A stretch of DNA of 64,000 nt from the NCBI GenBank assembly GCA_047495785.1, contig JBLDXI010000024.1:2108001-2172000 (forward strand). Reading direction: 5' to 3'. Of this stretch, positions 1 to 10,187 are shown in pieces. The position numbers and the translations under genes are program-made. The number at the start of each line of letters is the position of its first letter. Position 1 is the first letter of the stretch. The stretch comes from Lepidodermella squamata (Eukaryota; Gastrotricha). The notes under the pieces were generated by a model. That model did not search any database, was not told where the DNA came from, and saw only the letters and a list, made by a program, of their open reading frames with translations.

Positions 1-534
1 ATCACAGTCCCTGCCTTCGATTCGGCGATACGCGATGCGGTAAACCCGCCTTAAAGCTTCAAGATAATCTCGCCTAGACTGGTCCAAATTTTCCGGAATA
101 TATTCGTAGCACGTTGAATACGCCTTGACAGATTTAACTTTCGGCAATTTCGACCCTTCAACTTCAACAGTTCGATGCTTGACGACTAGCACGAAATCGA
201 CGTCATTTTCCAGTGAATTAATGTCGACCTTCTCCGGAATTTTGTAGAATTTCAACCGCCGTAGCAGCAGCTTGAACCCGCCCTCGAACGTCTCATTCGT
301 CTCGCGCGCTGTTTGGACGGGTGTCGATTTTTTGCTATTTTTCGGCGCAACAGAAATGATTGTTTTCTCGCTGTTTTCGGACGATGTTGACGATTTGTGC
401 TTCACAACAGCGGCCGCAGCGATGCGAGTCGGCTGTTTCGGCTTTGAAGGTCCAGCTTGGTCGCTGATTTGACCCGGTAATGAGGGCGAATCCTTGCCCT
501 TGTTTGCCCAGGCTTCCTTTTTGGAAGAAGCCAT
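1..534 (-). CDS. Unrecognised protein, 5' part, runs off left edge
   Basis: Reading the minus strand from an ATG at 534 gives 178 codons without a stop down to base 1, so this is the N-terminal part of a larger gene or its first exon. The first ~85 residues are low-complexity and basic (Ser/Lys/Pro/Ala rich, beginning MASSKKEAWANKGKD) and look disordered. From about residue 95 the composition becomes that of a folded domain (GGFKLLLRRLKFYKIPEKVD), with alternating hydrophobic segments and a Tyr/Arg-rich stretch near the edge. I do not recognise the family. The start is the first ATG of the open frame. The opposite-strand open frame at 272-472 is an antisense shadow. The rest of the gene lies outside the window. 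Confidence 0.7.
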   Translation of the reverse strand, partial: MASSKKEAWANKGKDSPSLPGQISDQAGPSKPKQPTRIAAAAVVKHKSSTSSENSEKTIISVAPKNSKKSTPVQTARETNETFEGGFKLLLRRLKFYKIPEKVDINSLENDVDFVLVVKHRTVEVEGSKLPKVKSVKAYSTCYEYIPENLDQSRRDYLEALRRVYRIAYRRIEGRDCD

Positions 535-1234
535 TCTCGACTATGCTAAGCTACGACATGGATAATTATTACTAAAAAAATGTGTGCAATATAGGAAAAT
601 TGATTGATTATTTTTTACCAACTGTCTAGTTGGATTAAATATTTATTGGTGGCAATTCATTTTTTTACTACGACTGAATGCTGAGGGATGAGTATTTAAC
701 ATGCAACTATGGTAGCGCAAGGTGAATGAATGCATTTTTGTACATATATGTTCTTTCCTATATGTAAGTACTATACAGGGAAATTCGTGCTGTGTTGCTT
801 ATATTCATCCGCCATGCGAGGCTGTATTAAGGCACTGAGTGAGGTACATAAATGCTGAGCCAGCGGTCACTCTTAGCGCGTGTTTTTGAGACGCGCGCAA
901 TCTTGTTGTTTTGCACCTGTGCGCTCTTGTTACGATCCGGGACATGCATGCACACGTGGCTGCAATATAAATAGCCGGCTGAATTAGGAAACGAAATATC
1001 GATCTAAACTGATCCGATCAAATTGCCGGCGTTATAAAGACAGCTTTCATTCATCCTTCATCCTTCAAGCATTTACTCAAGCGCAGTATTATCGAGGAGA
1101 GACCGATCTTTTGATATCGGAAAATGATTCAATAAGATTTACCGAATTTCCCAAATTTTTAAATTTTTATAAATTTGAGAAAAAAGGTTTTAAAAACATC
1201 AGAATAAAATCAGATATAAAATGGTTGGTTGTAC
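535..1234. other. Non-coding stretch
   Basis: No convincing exon on either strand. It is the 5' flank of the minus-strand gene ending at 534. A TATA-like run (aatataaatag, about 964-974) has no gene close downstream to support it as a promoter. Confidence 0.5.
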
Positions 1235-1607
1235 GACTTTTCAGCAGTGACATTTCATCAAATGAGGGTCAAATGAACAGCGACATTTGAGCTGCGACAT
1301 TTGCGCAGTGACAAATCATCAGTGACAAATCAGCAGTGATTTTTGATAGTTTATCCTAAATTGTTCTAAATTTATTATCTTTAACTCGGTGACATTCGCG
1401 CAGTGACATTTCAGCGGAGACATTTCATCAACAGAATTCCAGCCGTATTCAGCTGGGCGCTTCATTGACTTTGAGCTCATAAAGTGCAAGTTCAATTCCC
1501 GAGATAAATGAATAAAAATTGATGAAGTGTCACTTGCTCATTTGTCACTGATGAAAAGTCACTGCTGATTTGACCCTCATTTGCTGAAGTGTCACTGCTG
1601 AAAAGTC
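1235..1607. mobile_element. MITE-like inverted-repeat element 1
   Basis: The segment begins GACTTTTCAGCAGTGACA and ends with the reverse complement of almost the same sequence. The inverted repeats match over about 42 bp with few mismatches, including the shared AAATGAGGGTCAAAT block. The arms are built of degenerate 12-16-nt units of the type CAGTGACAAATCAT. There is no coding capacity and I see no clear target-site duplication. It is best described as a non-autonomous DNA element or foldback repeat; family unknown. Confidence 0.7.
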
Positions 1608-2242
1608 TGACCGCGATTATTTTTAATTTATTAAAAAATTAGTAAACAAAATAATAAGAAATCGCATAATTAGCTCAATCCATGCGCGATTGAAGGAGCT
1701 CATCCAGCCCCAAAAGCGCTATTATCGACATCGATTATAGCTTCATTGCTATATTGTGAATCGGGAGGCTGTTAATAGTCGGTTTGTTTCAATTCTTCAA
1801 CTTCGACTGGAGTTGGGTCGATGGATTTGAATGTTTTTGCACGTGTTACGGAATTTATATTTTGCGCTTTTGTTTACTTTGCGCACATTTGTTTGTTTTG
1901 CGCGTTTATTGAATTGATTTACGCGACGCCTGTTGAAGAGTCGCATAGTTTTTTTTAATTTAATTTCGTAACGAAGAGCGCTTGCTTATCTTTTGAAAGT
2001 TACAACATTTCTGCGCAAACTGGACGCAAAAAAGTGCGTAATTTTTCGTCAACTGATTTTTGCCGTGTGGTTGGCAACATTAAACATTCATTCAGTCATA
2101 TCCAGCTAAAACGTTCAGTTTAGTTATTCAGCTATCCCCAAACTTGGTTGCTAATCGATAAATCGCCCGATCGGACCACGCAACACGTCAACGCATCACC
2201 CTCGCATCACATAATGCGTGTATAGTCATTGTTTCGAAAAAA
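1608..2242. other. 5' flank of the first family A gene, non-coding
   Basis: AT-rich sequence with no supported exon. It must hold the promoter and 5' UTR of the gene starting at 2243. No specific element can be assigned. Confidence 0.4.
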
Positions 2243-3457
2243 ATGATTCCACCGCACTATTTTAAAAACTTGCCCTATTTCTTTTTGTTAATTGGCATCG
2301 CCGTATTGTCCTTACACGCGTTTTACCAAATTAAAATACGCTACTATACGGAGACGAAACATGACCCATGGAGCAAGGCCCCCGCGTTCACCCTTATTGT
2401 CCGCCTATGGCATGGATCAGCTTCCGAGTACTGGCAGGTATTCGCACCTTCCTACATGCTATTCTGGCCGGCAAAGCATTGGAAGAACTCGAAGTTGCTC
2501 CTTGTTTTCGATGAAGAATCGAACAGAGATCACGCGGTTGCTACCACCCTAGCGCTACTACCTCCATATCCTGGTATCAAGTTCGAAAAATCCCCTCCCG
2601 ATGGGACGTTATGCTCAAACTGGAGAAGTATCGGCTACTCGCGGCAGATCTTCTCAAATTTCTACAGCGACCAACTGGCAGATTCGGAGTACATCGGCAT
2701 CGCTGATACAGACTCATTCTTCTCGACAAAGATTATCCCTGAAGATTTGTTCGAAAATGGGAAGCCGAGAATTCTAGGCTACAACGCGTGTTGTCTTGGC
2801 TGGGAGAAACCGGCTGCGACAATAAGTAACGGCAAAACGTATGGGGAATTTATGATCGTACTAGGGTTCCCTTTCATCGTTAAAAGGTCCCACTTTGCAC
2901 CGTTTCGGGACTATGTGAAAGCTGTTTATAACTCGACATTTGAAAAGGCCTTTAACAACATTTGTTCGAAGTTTCCAGAGTACACTCAGTTTGACCTGCT
3001 GGCTTACTACCTCTTCATGCAACATCGCGATGAGTATAGCTGGCACATCCGAGACAACAAAGATGCTGGCCATCCTTCTTTGAACAGAGGCAGGATGAGT
3101 GAAGACCCTGAGGTGTTAGCTCGATCGGCCCCGAAAATCGGCGTGATGAAGCATGCTGGTCATAGTGGGGTTGAAGTAACCCCGTGGATCCTGTACGACT
3201 ACGTTTGCTGGGAGACAAATTTCACAGCTGGATCTTGTCCTCGAGAACCAGCCAACTACAGAGATCCGATAGCTAAATCGGTCGAGTTGAATTTGTTGAC
3301 CGATTTCCTTGTGCCAACTGCCTTTTGGTCGGCCAGGAAGCTACCCGAAACGGCTATGTTACGGTCCTCTGGTGAGAAAGTTCCGCAAAACGCGGATGCC
3401 TTACTGCGACAGCGGCATTTAGCTCACAAAAAGTATATAGGTTCCTGGCACTGGTAA
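2243..3457 (+). CDS. Putative type II membrane glycosyltransferase, family A copy 1 (A1)
   Basis: A single-exon gene of 404 residues starting at an ATG. Residues ~10-28 form one hydrophobic anchor after a short cytoplasmic tail, as in Golgi type II enzymes. The lumenal part contains IADTDSFF with a DTD triad at ~155-157, the DxD pattern that binds a metal and a nucleotide sugar in GT-A enzymes, followed by conserved blocks (PEDLFENGKPRI, GYNACC, FDLLAYYLF, HRDEYSWHI). Paralogues lie at 8429-9676 and 28019-29218. Long stretches are nearly identical in DNA to the 28 kb copy. An AATAAA signal lies at 3512-3517. The glycosyltransferase role is inferred from topology and DxD; I cannot name a characterised family or the sugar used. 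Confidence 0.8.
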   Translation: MIPPHYFKNLPYFFLLIGIAVLSLHAFYQIKIRYYTETKHDPWSKAPAFTLIVRLWHGSASEYWQVFAPSYMLFWPAKHWKNSKLLLVFDEESNRDHAVATTLALLPPYPGIKFEKSPPDGTLCSNWRSIGYSRQIFSNFYSDQLADSEYIGIADTDSFFSTKIIPEDLFENGKPRILGYNACCLGWEKPAATISNGKTYGEFMIVLGFPFIVKRSHFAPFRDYVKAVYNSTFEKAFNNICSKFPEYTQFDLLAYYLFMQHRDEYSWHIRDNKDAGHPSLNRGRMSEDPEVLARSAPKIGVMKHAGHSGVEVTPWILYDYVCWETNFTAGSCPREPANYRDPIAKSVELNLLTDFLVPTAFWSARKLPETAMLRSSGEKVPQNADALLRQRHLAHKKYIGSWHW

Positions 3458-4229
3458 CAATCCTTTGCTTAATCTTATTTCGGATTTCTGTATAGGTTAT
3501 AATCAATTTCAAATAAAAAAGAATGTGGATTTGGACTATTTTTGTTCTTTTTATCAAGGTCAAATTTGAAATGAGACGACTAAATTCTGGGGTTAAATTT
3601 TCTTGATGCTTCAGGGACAAATTTAAATTGTAGATGATCATCTAAATTCGAACCCGGCTGACCAGTAAGAAGTAAGACGTCTGTTAATTTTATACGCTTC
3701 ATTTCATTAAAACTGCTGGGACGAAATTCTCAATTTTAGCCAAATACCCAGTAAAATGACTTAAATCGGTGACATTTACCGGACTTTTATTCCCAGGTCC
3801 ATGGGCTATGGGAGATCGATAGGAGTATATAGGATAAAGCTGATACGCTATACCCTATTCCCTATTTAAGCCATTCCATGCTGTTAATTTAATTGTCTCG
3901 GCACTATTTCAGTTCAATTACATAAGTGCGCTGAGGCCCGATGTGACGGTGAGAAATGCTTTTTAGCTGTCACTGCCTGTTACTGTTAATGGGACCTAAA
4001 CGTGGATTGAGGATGACTTCCTGACGTCTGAGTTCCCACTCGGGTACTCGTACATTGTCCAAGGTGTGGGAGATGATGGCTGAATTATAGGCCAAATTAA
4101 CCAATAACTAGGCCACCATCAATCGCAGCGGTCAAGGTCCACGTAACCCGAAACGGTTTCACGTGGAATTCTCCTAGTATAAAAAAACACTTTTGTCCTC
4201 AAATATTTTCATCTGGTAAAACCTCGCTC
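3458..4229. other. Intergenic region
   Basis: It contains the A1 polyadenylation signal and the 5' flank of the nuclear-receptor-like gene. No other feature is supported. Confidence 0.4.
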
Positions 4230-5299
4230 GTGAAAATGAGCTGTTTGGTGTGCGAGTATCCGTTGAGTCAGCCATCCATAAGATACTCTCTGCGCCATTG
4301 CCAAGCTTGTCAGGTAAAGCAATCCAATTTGAAACCGCTCAAAACTAGGCTTTCCTTACAGAAATTTTTCAACCGCTGTCTGGAGGCGTTTAAGAAAGAT
4401 CCGAGGCCTCGCTTGAATTGCTCATCCGGAACGAAACGGTGTCCTGTGAGTTTCAAGCAGTGCCGTTATGTCAATTCCGGAGCTTTCTGGCGTGTTTCGT
4501 GCCGTCGATGTCGCTTCGATAAGTGCTTGTCAACACGCACGTCTCAAAATCAGAGCAGCTTCGATCAAGTGGTTCCAAATGGTTCCCTCACACAGATGAG
4601 CGAAAGTGGTTTGGTAGCAGAAGAGACAATCCATCTAGTCGCTGCAGTGAAGACGGTGAGACAATCCTAACACTTATCAAATATCTTAAATATAAATATC
4701 AATCAGATTCCAGTCTTAAACGAAACCAATATGACGAAAGAGAGTATTGGTCGAATTCTAGTTGCGAGTTTTGATGCAGCGTCAAGAGCCGTAGCTAAAT
4801 TCTGCTTAGCACAATCTGAGTTCACAGCGTTGCCGATTTCAAAACGCCGGGATGTTTTCGTAGAAACTTTTGCACCCATTTCACTGGCCTGCATTGCATT
4901 TTCCAGCTCTGTAAGAACCGGGCAAATACCTGCAATTGTTGCTCGAATGGTAAGCTTTATTAGAGACACTTTTCATTATATTCTTCATTTGATTTTAAGA
5001 TGGAGGGAACGCCCGTTGCTGCTGCGTTTTCAACGCTGAGCAACGTAAACATGACTGAGAACGATCTCGAGTGTCTGCTCAAAAGTATATTGAGAACGAA
5101 TATTTCTGGAAACTTGGACATCAGCTCTCAACTTATGGCCAACGTTGGAAAATTGATCGTAGATGCTGGAAAATACTTCAATCAAGTCGTGGAGGTCTTA
5201 TGGATCGAATACCCTGAAAAACTATTTCCTACTCGTAGCTCTTTGTTTGATGAATTTTGTTCCTCTTTAGTTTTGCTAAGGGATAATTCAACAAAATAG
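4230..5299 (+). CDS. Divergent nuclear hormone receptor-like protein
   Basis: Three exons, 4230-4655, 4707-4949 and 5000-5299, join in frame to 322 residues with 51- and 50-nt GT-AG introns at phase 0. The N-terminus carries two C4 zinc fingers: CLVC...CQAC at residues ~5-30, and a second finger ending CRRCRFDKCL near residue 100. The last motif is a signature of nuclear receptor DNA-binding domains. Between the fingers there is an unusually long, basic linker (QSNLKPLKTRLSLQKFFNR) where classical receptors have a compact P-box helix. The remaining ~210 residues are helix-rich and would be a ligand-binding-like domain, but no signature is obvious. It probably acts as a DNA-binding transcription factor in the nucleus. 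An alternative is a decaying receptor, although the frame is intact. Target and ligand are unknown. Confidence 0.75.
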
Positions 5300-6622
5300 G
5301 AAACAGTCCATTAGCGTAGGAAAAGGTTCATCTTTCAGCAAACGGCAGTTGAAATATGTGTAGTGGAAGAAAATAAAATATTTACATTCAAAAAGTTAAC
5401 TGAAAGCAACTAGTAGATCTCACATATTCTCCGACAAAGCCAGGGCAGCTATCAGTTCAAATTTAAGGTAGAACCATCATGAAAGCATATCGACCACCTG
5501 ACATTCCAGCATTGTGACAAATGAGTGTTGCAGCGACTTGAAAAACAAAAAGTTGACGATTGCTTTACTATCGATCGCTATCACTACCTACGTCAAACCA
5601 CTTAGGCCCCACATTGAATTTACTGCATATATCCCAATATGAAGAGTTGCAGGTGACAGATTGAAGGAGTTAGATCTGCCTAAACCCAAAGCCACCTTGA
5701 ACTGCCCGTTTTTTCTTCGGAAAGAACCTTATGTATACCTTATGTATAGGTTATGTACACCTTATGGTATATGGTATAGAACTTTCGAATAATGTTCATG
5801 TGTGGCACCGTGACGCTATAATCACTACAAAGTAAAACCTCATTCACCTCGTTGAACTAGAAATTATGATAAAAACTGGACTGTAAGTCGTATTCATCTC
5901 TACTTATTCAATTTGCGATTTCTGATTCGCAACTGCTAACTTTGCTAACTGCAATGTGAAATCATATTGCATTTCCTCTTCCGATATTTGCAAATTTCAT
6001 AAAGCCACAGCGTGTTAGTATTTGCTTGGAGTCCATAGCGCCCAAGTTGCGAATAAGGCTGTAGTAAGTTTGCTTTTCCTGTATCTATACTATGCTGCTT
6101 GTAGGGTAGTGGAACCCGCAAACAAATTTCCCAGTGCCGCGGATTTATAATAACATCACACACCGAGGGTTCTGCTCTAAATAGTGACAACATATGGCAT
6201 TGGGGGGTTCGTTTTTCTCGATTGATCTAAGTAAAAACCTACATTCAACAACTCGATCGCAGCATTTAATGCCTCTTAATCCTTATCTTCAGCGTTTGAT
6301 TGGCTTTTATCGGAGCCTTAAAAATAAGTCCGTAGTTGATTTACACGATCGTTAGAAACGATTAGCAAAAAATGAGAGGTGAGATTATCCCTCGAGAATA
6401 TTTGAATTAATTGCACAATTATAGCTATAAGAGTTCGTCGCTTTAAATGTAATAGACTCCGTATTTCAGGTATTTGCCATCTTATTTATAATAAGCCTAT
6501 GCTGTCTATTTGCCGTGTTTTCATCTAGCTGTTTTTCCACTCCGAGAAACAGCTGCGAAAACTTAATGCGATCCATTAATTTCCGGCGATATCTTGCTAG
6601 CCACTGTGCATCTGCATCCGTC
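5300..6622. other. Intergenic region with no supported gene
   Basis: A polyadenylation-like AATAAA near 5373 belongs to the upstream gene. Short open frames here look like chance. Bases 6515-6622 are in frame with the downstream gene, but the frame opens on GTG, so I start that gene at 6623 (an ATG at 6566 is the alternative). Confidence 0.45.
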
Positions 6623-8106
6623 ATGTCTCTATCCCACTGTCGTCCGATTATCCTGAAAGCAGCAATATGCGCGACTCTGCTCGCCTCCTCGAGTTTTTTC
6701 TACCTCAATTTTCTTGCAACGGAGGAAGTAATGTCCTATCAAATGCATGGGCAAACCAGCCAGGCCCAGGATTCAATCCTCCTTGAAATCGACGCAATTT
6801 TATCCGCGAACGTTTGCAATCTAAACTACACCTTCTCAGGTAGATGCAAAGTGGAAGATAACCAAATTCCTTACCTGATAACTGGGGTGAAGAACGTGGC
6901 ATCTGCTCGGATGAAAGCTCAACGAATTCATGCTCAGAGTGCATTGGTGATAACCTTCAATTTCGCCAGAAATTACTACGTCGCGCCATTTCTTTACGCC
7001 CTACTCAGCCCATTTTTCGCCGACGTTAGATTCTGCGGACCATCTCACTCAAGAAAAATATTTTCCGATGCCATTGAATCTGTTTGGCCAATAAGCATTG
7101 CTGAGACATTAGGAGGTCTTTATATGGATTACACTAAAGGCCAAAGCGAACATTATGTTGATCATGGCGAGATGATTTACTCATGCGTGAATTTAGCGCT
7201 CAAAGCCGTGGAAATATCGAAGCCTAAGCTTTATGAAAATCTGGATGGGATATGGCTGATTCAAGACGATGTGATCTTCAATTTTTGGCACCTTTTCCTC
7301 TCATCTGTGGTCTATGACCCGAATAGGAGCTATGTCATGCCCTGGCTTACAGTCTACGACATATCGACTCTGAACCGTTGCTCAAATGATACGGAGGTCT
7401 ATTTTGGCGGTAGAAAGACTGGCCCGATTTCGCAGGGAGAATGTGACCAAAAAGCAGTATGGGACTACTATCCTGAGATATATAAGGAACAGGTTCAATC
7501 TTTCCATCGAGTGAGTCATTGCGCCTAGCCGTATTTTATGATAATCTTCTTCTATTACAGGAACTCTATGAATCAAAAGACCCAGTTTTCGTTGCCTCGA
7601 GAAAATTGCTGGAAAAGAATTCCGCCGGTCCAAATCGAATTTTCGCAGGGCTTGCTGATATCTTCTACGTCAGCAAACAAGATTTCGGCTATATTTTGCC
7701 TATTTTTGAATTGGCACATAAAAATAGACTTTTCGCGGAGATAGCTGTAGCAACTGCCTTTCACGGCTGCCGACCTCTTGATTCTTTTGATATCATCGAC
7801 AGCGGTGGCTGGTCTCAGTATTACAAGGTAGTTCAGTTATTATTAATTCTAAAAATATCATTTCTTTCATATTTTTAGATGCCAAATGGTAAATACAACA
7901 GAATCCCTATCCGTGACGTTTATGACGCGAATCGGTTCTTATTCGGGCATCCTTTCAAACTAGGAGGCGTTGCATTGGGGACATTGCGAAACGACGAGAT
8001 CGTTCGAAATCAAAGCAATGCGGAACGCTGTATTTTCTGTGAAATTTACGAATATTCCCTTAGTCTACGGCGCACATTGATGTCTGACTTTCTGTTTTCG
8101 CGGTGA
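6623..8106 (+). CDS. Putative type II Golgi-type protein, family B copy 1 (B1)
   Basis: Exons 6623-7510, 7561-7827 and 7879-8106 give 460 residues. The introns are 50 and 51 nt. I chose the ATG at 6623 because it places a single hydrophobic anchor (residues ~8-30) behind a short cytoplasmic tail, as in both paralogues; 6566 is also in frame. The lumenal region contains ALVITFNFARN, YALLSPFFADVRFCGPS and GIWLIQDDVIFNFW (paired Asp at about residue 215), then FAGLADIFYV and FLFGHPFKLGG. The DD motif after a hydrophobic strand resembles a GT-A metal site. Paralogues are B2 (29779-31255) and B3 (38499-40679). It lies between two family A genes. The enzymatic role is inferred; no characterised family is recognised. 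Confidence 0.78.
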
Positions 8107-8428
8107 TATGGTATTATGAATGAAGACACTAAAAGGTCGATATACGACATTATCATTTGCACCCTTTGGGCATCTAAAATACTCAAATGAGTGAAACATT
8201 TTTTAACCATCCCATGACTCGCGGAATCATCCACCTTAAAAGATATTATGCGAGCTATCGACAGCGTAATATCGGTAAATATTTACTCTAAGACCCGTTA
8301 TAAGCGTTACAACAGAGTTCATGCAAATTTCATATACAGTGTCAGTACACATCGAAAGTGTCTCAGATTTATTCATGCGTCCCATACGTATACCTGGTAT
8401 ACCTGGTATCCCGACACATATAGAGGCA

Positions 8429-9676
8429 ATGAATCGAGCATATATGCTTGGACTTGGTTTCATTTTGACTATGGTTTCATTTAGTTTTTTCTACTTTGTT
8501 ATTGCATCAAACAAAAATGCTGAAACTCGATCTCGCGAACGCGGCTCAAGACTCCGCGGGTCACCTGGCGTTTTCGAAACGTGGCCATCGAATAGCAGAA
8601 ATCAAGCGTCTAATCCTGAATTAGACACCCTATGGTCCAAAGCGCCAAATTTGACGCTGCTTATCAGACTTTGGCACGGTTCTGTCGACGAATATTGGCG
8701 CGTTTTTGTTCCGAGTTACCTGCTGTTCTGGCCTAAAAATCGATGGCTTAACTCCGACTTGGCCCTAGTTTTCGATGACGAATCGTTTGAGGATAAACAA
8801 GCAGCTACTGTCATGTCCTTACTACCCCCATACCCGAAAATCGTGTTTGAAACAGCGCCACGCGGCACTTTTTGCCCTTACTTTCGATCTTACGGCTATT
8901 CTAGGCAGATTTACTCGAATTTTTACCTGGATCTACACTCTCAAGCCGAATTTATCGCAATTGCCGATGCTGATGCTTATTTTACGACGAAAGTTATCCC
9001 TGAGGATTTATTTGAAAACGGCAAGCCTAGGATGATAGGCTACAACGGCTGTTGCCAGGGTTTCGAAAATTCGGCGGCTGAAATTGTTGGCGGGAAAAAA
9101 TTGGGCGAATTCATGATCGGTTTAACTTTCCCATTTATCATGCGGCGGAAACACATGGCGCCGTTTCGTGATCACGTGACTCGCGTTTTCGGGAAATCTT
9201 CATTCGAATCAGCTTTCCGTCATATTTGCGCAAAATATACGCATAAATTAGGCGTTTACAGCCAATTTGACCTCATGGCTTATTACCTGTTCTACCACCA
9301 TCGGGATGAATATTCTTGGCATATTCACGACGTAACAGGAAGTGGTCATCATGTTCTAAACAAGGGTCGAATGACGGATGATCCGGAGGTTTTGGCGTAT
9401 TCGAAACCGAAAATAGGAGTTATGAAACATTCCGGGCACGAGGGCATCGACAAATTGTTATCCGTCGATTTCTACAAATACTTATGTGTAGCCGCAAATT
9501 TTTCAGAGTCAGTTGGTTCATGCGCATCGGAGCGGGAAAGGGAGGAGGTTCGGCATTTCGTCAGTCAAAATTTGCTCAACGACGAGGAACGGGAAAAGCC
9601 GCCTAAGGACGGTGATCAAATGATAAGGGATCGAGACTTGTTGCTGCGCAAATACAATGGATCATGGAATTGGTGA
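8429..9676 (+). CDS. Putative type II membrane glycosyltransferase, family A copy 2 (A2)
   Basis: Single exon of 415 residues from the ATG at 8429. The open frame extends upstream to 8321, but the 8429 start directly precedes the membrane anchor (residues ~5-27) and matches the paralogues' layout. A basic, low-complexity stem (residues ~30-60) precedes the catalytic-like region. It has IAIADADAYF with a DAD triad at ~180-182, PEDLFENGKPRM, GYNGCC and HRDEYSWHI. It is clearly the most diverged of the three family A proteins, although it lies nearer to A1 than A3 does. The role as a GT-A-like glycosyltransferase in the secretory pathway is inferred. Confidence 0.8.
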   Translation: MNRAYMLGLGFILTMVSFSFFYFVIASNKNAETRSRERGSRLRGSPGVFETWPSNSRNQASNPELDTLWSKAPNLTLLIRLWHGSVDEYWRVFVPSYLLFWPKNRWLNSDLALVFDDESFEDKQAATVMSLLPPYPKIVFETAPRGTFCPYFRSYGYSRQIYSNFYLDLHSQAEFIAIADADAYFTTKVIPEDLFENGKPRMIGYNGCCQGFENSAAEIVGGKKLGEFMIGLTFPFIMRRKHMAPFRDHVTRVFGKSSFESAFRHICAKYTHKLGVYSQFDLMAYYLFYHHRDEYSWHIHDVTGSGHHVLNKGRMTDDPEVLAYSKPKIGVMKHSGHEGIDKLLSVDFYKYLCVAANFSESVGSCASEREREEVRHFVSQNLLNDEEREKPPKDGDQMIRDRDLLLRKYNGSWNW

Positions 9677-10187
9677 CCTGTCCACTTGAAAGATTTCTGA
9701 TGATTTTTTGTGATCAAATCTCAACTTCATTAATAAATTTCAAAATTCACATATTTATTTGATACTTTTCATTAATGTCAAGGCGGAAAAGTATAGGTTG
9801 GATATCAATGAAAGCAGGGGGAGCCTTTGATCCTAAAATGTGGTGCTGAAATGATCCAAAAGCTTGAGTGTCCTACTTCGCACATGCGATAAGGAGAACG
9901 CAAGAAAATAGGACGCCGGATTGCTGGAGTCGTCTAGCAGCTGTCAGTTGTCTATACCTAGTCGAATTTCATTTTTGAGGGCAGACTACAGCCTTAGACA
10001 TGTCTGTTTTGCGCGGGAAAACAGACGGCTGAGGCTATTAAGAAGCCTAATTAAATAGAGGCAGAAATAAACTAGTTGCGCTGATTCAGTGAGAGTCATG
10101 CCTGCCAAGACACGAGACAGTATTTAAGCTTCCCTCAGATAGTCCTTATAGTCAATTTATCAATATGTTTCTCCTTGAATTATAGCA
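9677..10187. other. Intergenic region upstream of the GPCR
   Basis: No exon is supported. A pyrimidine-rich run ending in AG lies two bases before the ATG at 10188, which is compatible with a 5' UTR intron or trans-splice acceptor. Confidence 0.4.

Noticed and set aside
272-472. Plus-strand 66-codon frame
   Set aside because: It is antisense to the long open minus-strand frame 1-534, which has better protein composition and a good start.
964-974. TATA box at AATATAAATAG
   Set aside because: No gene begins within a plausible distance downstream; the next ATG is over 1.2 kb away, past a MITE.
6515-6622. Upstream extension of family B copy 1
   Set aside because: The frame begins with GTG, not ATG, and would add a Cys/Ser-rich tail absent from both paralogues; the ATG at 6623 (or 6566) is preferred.
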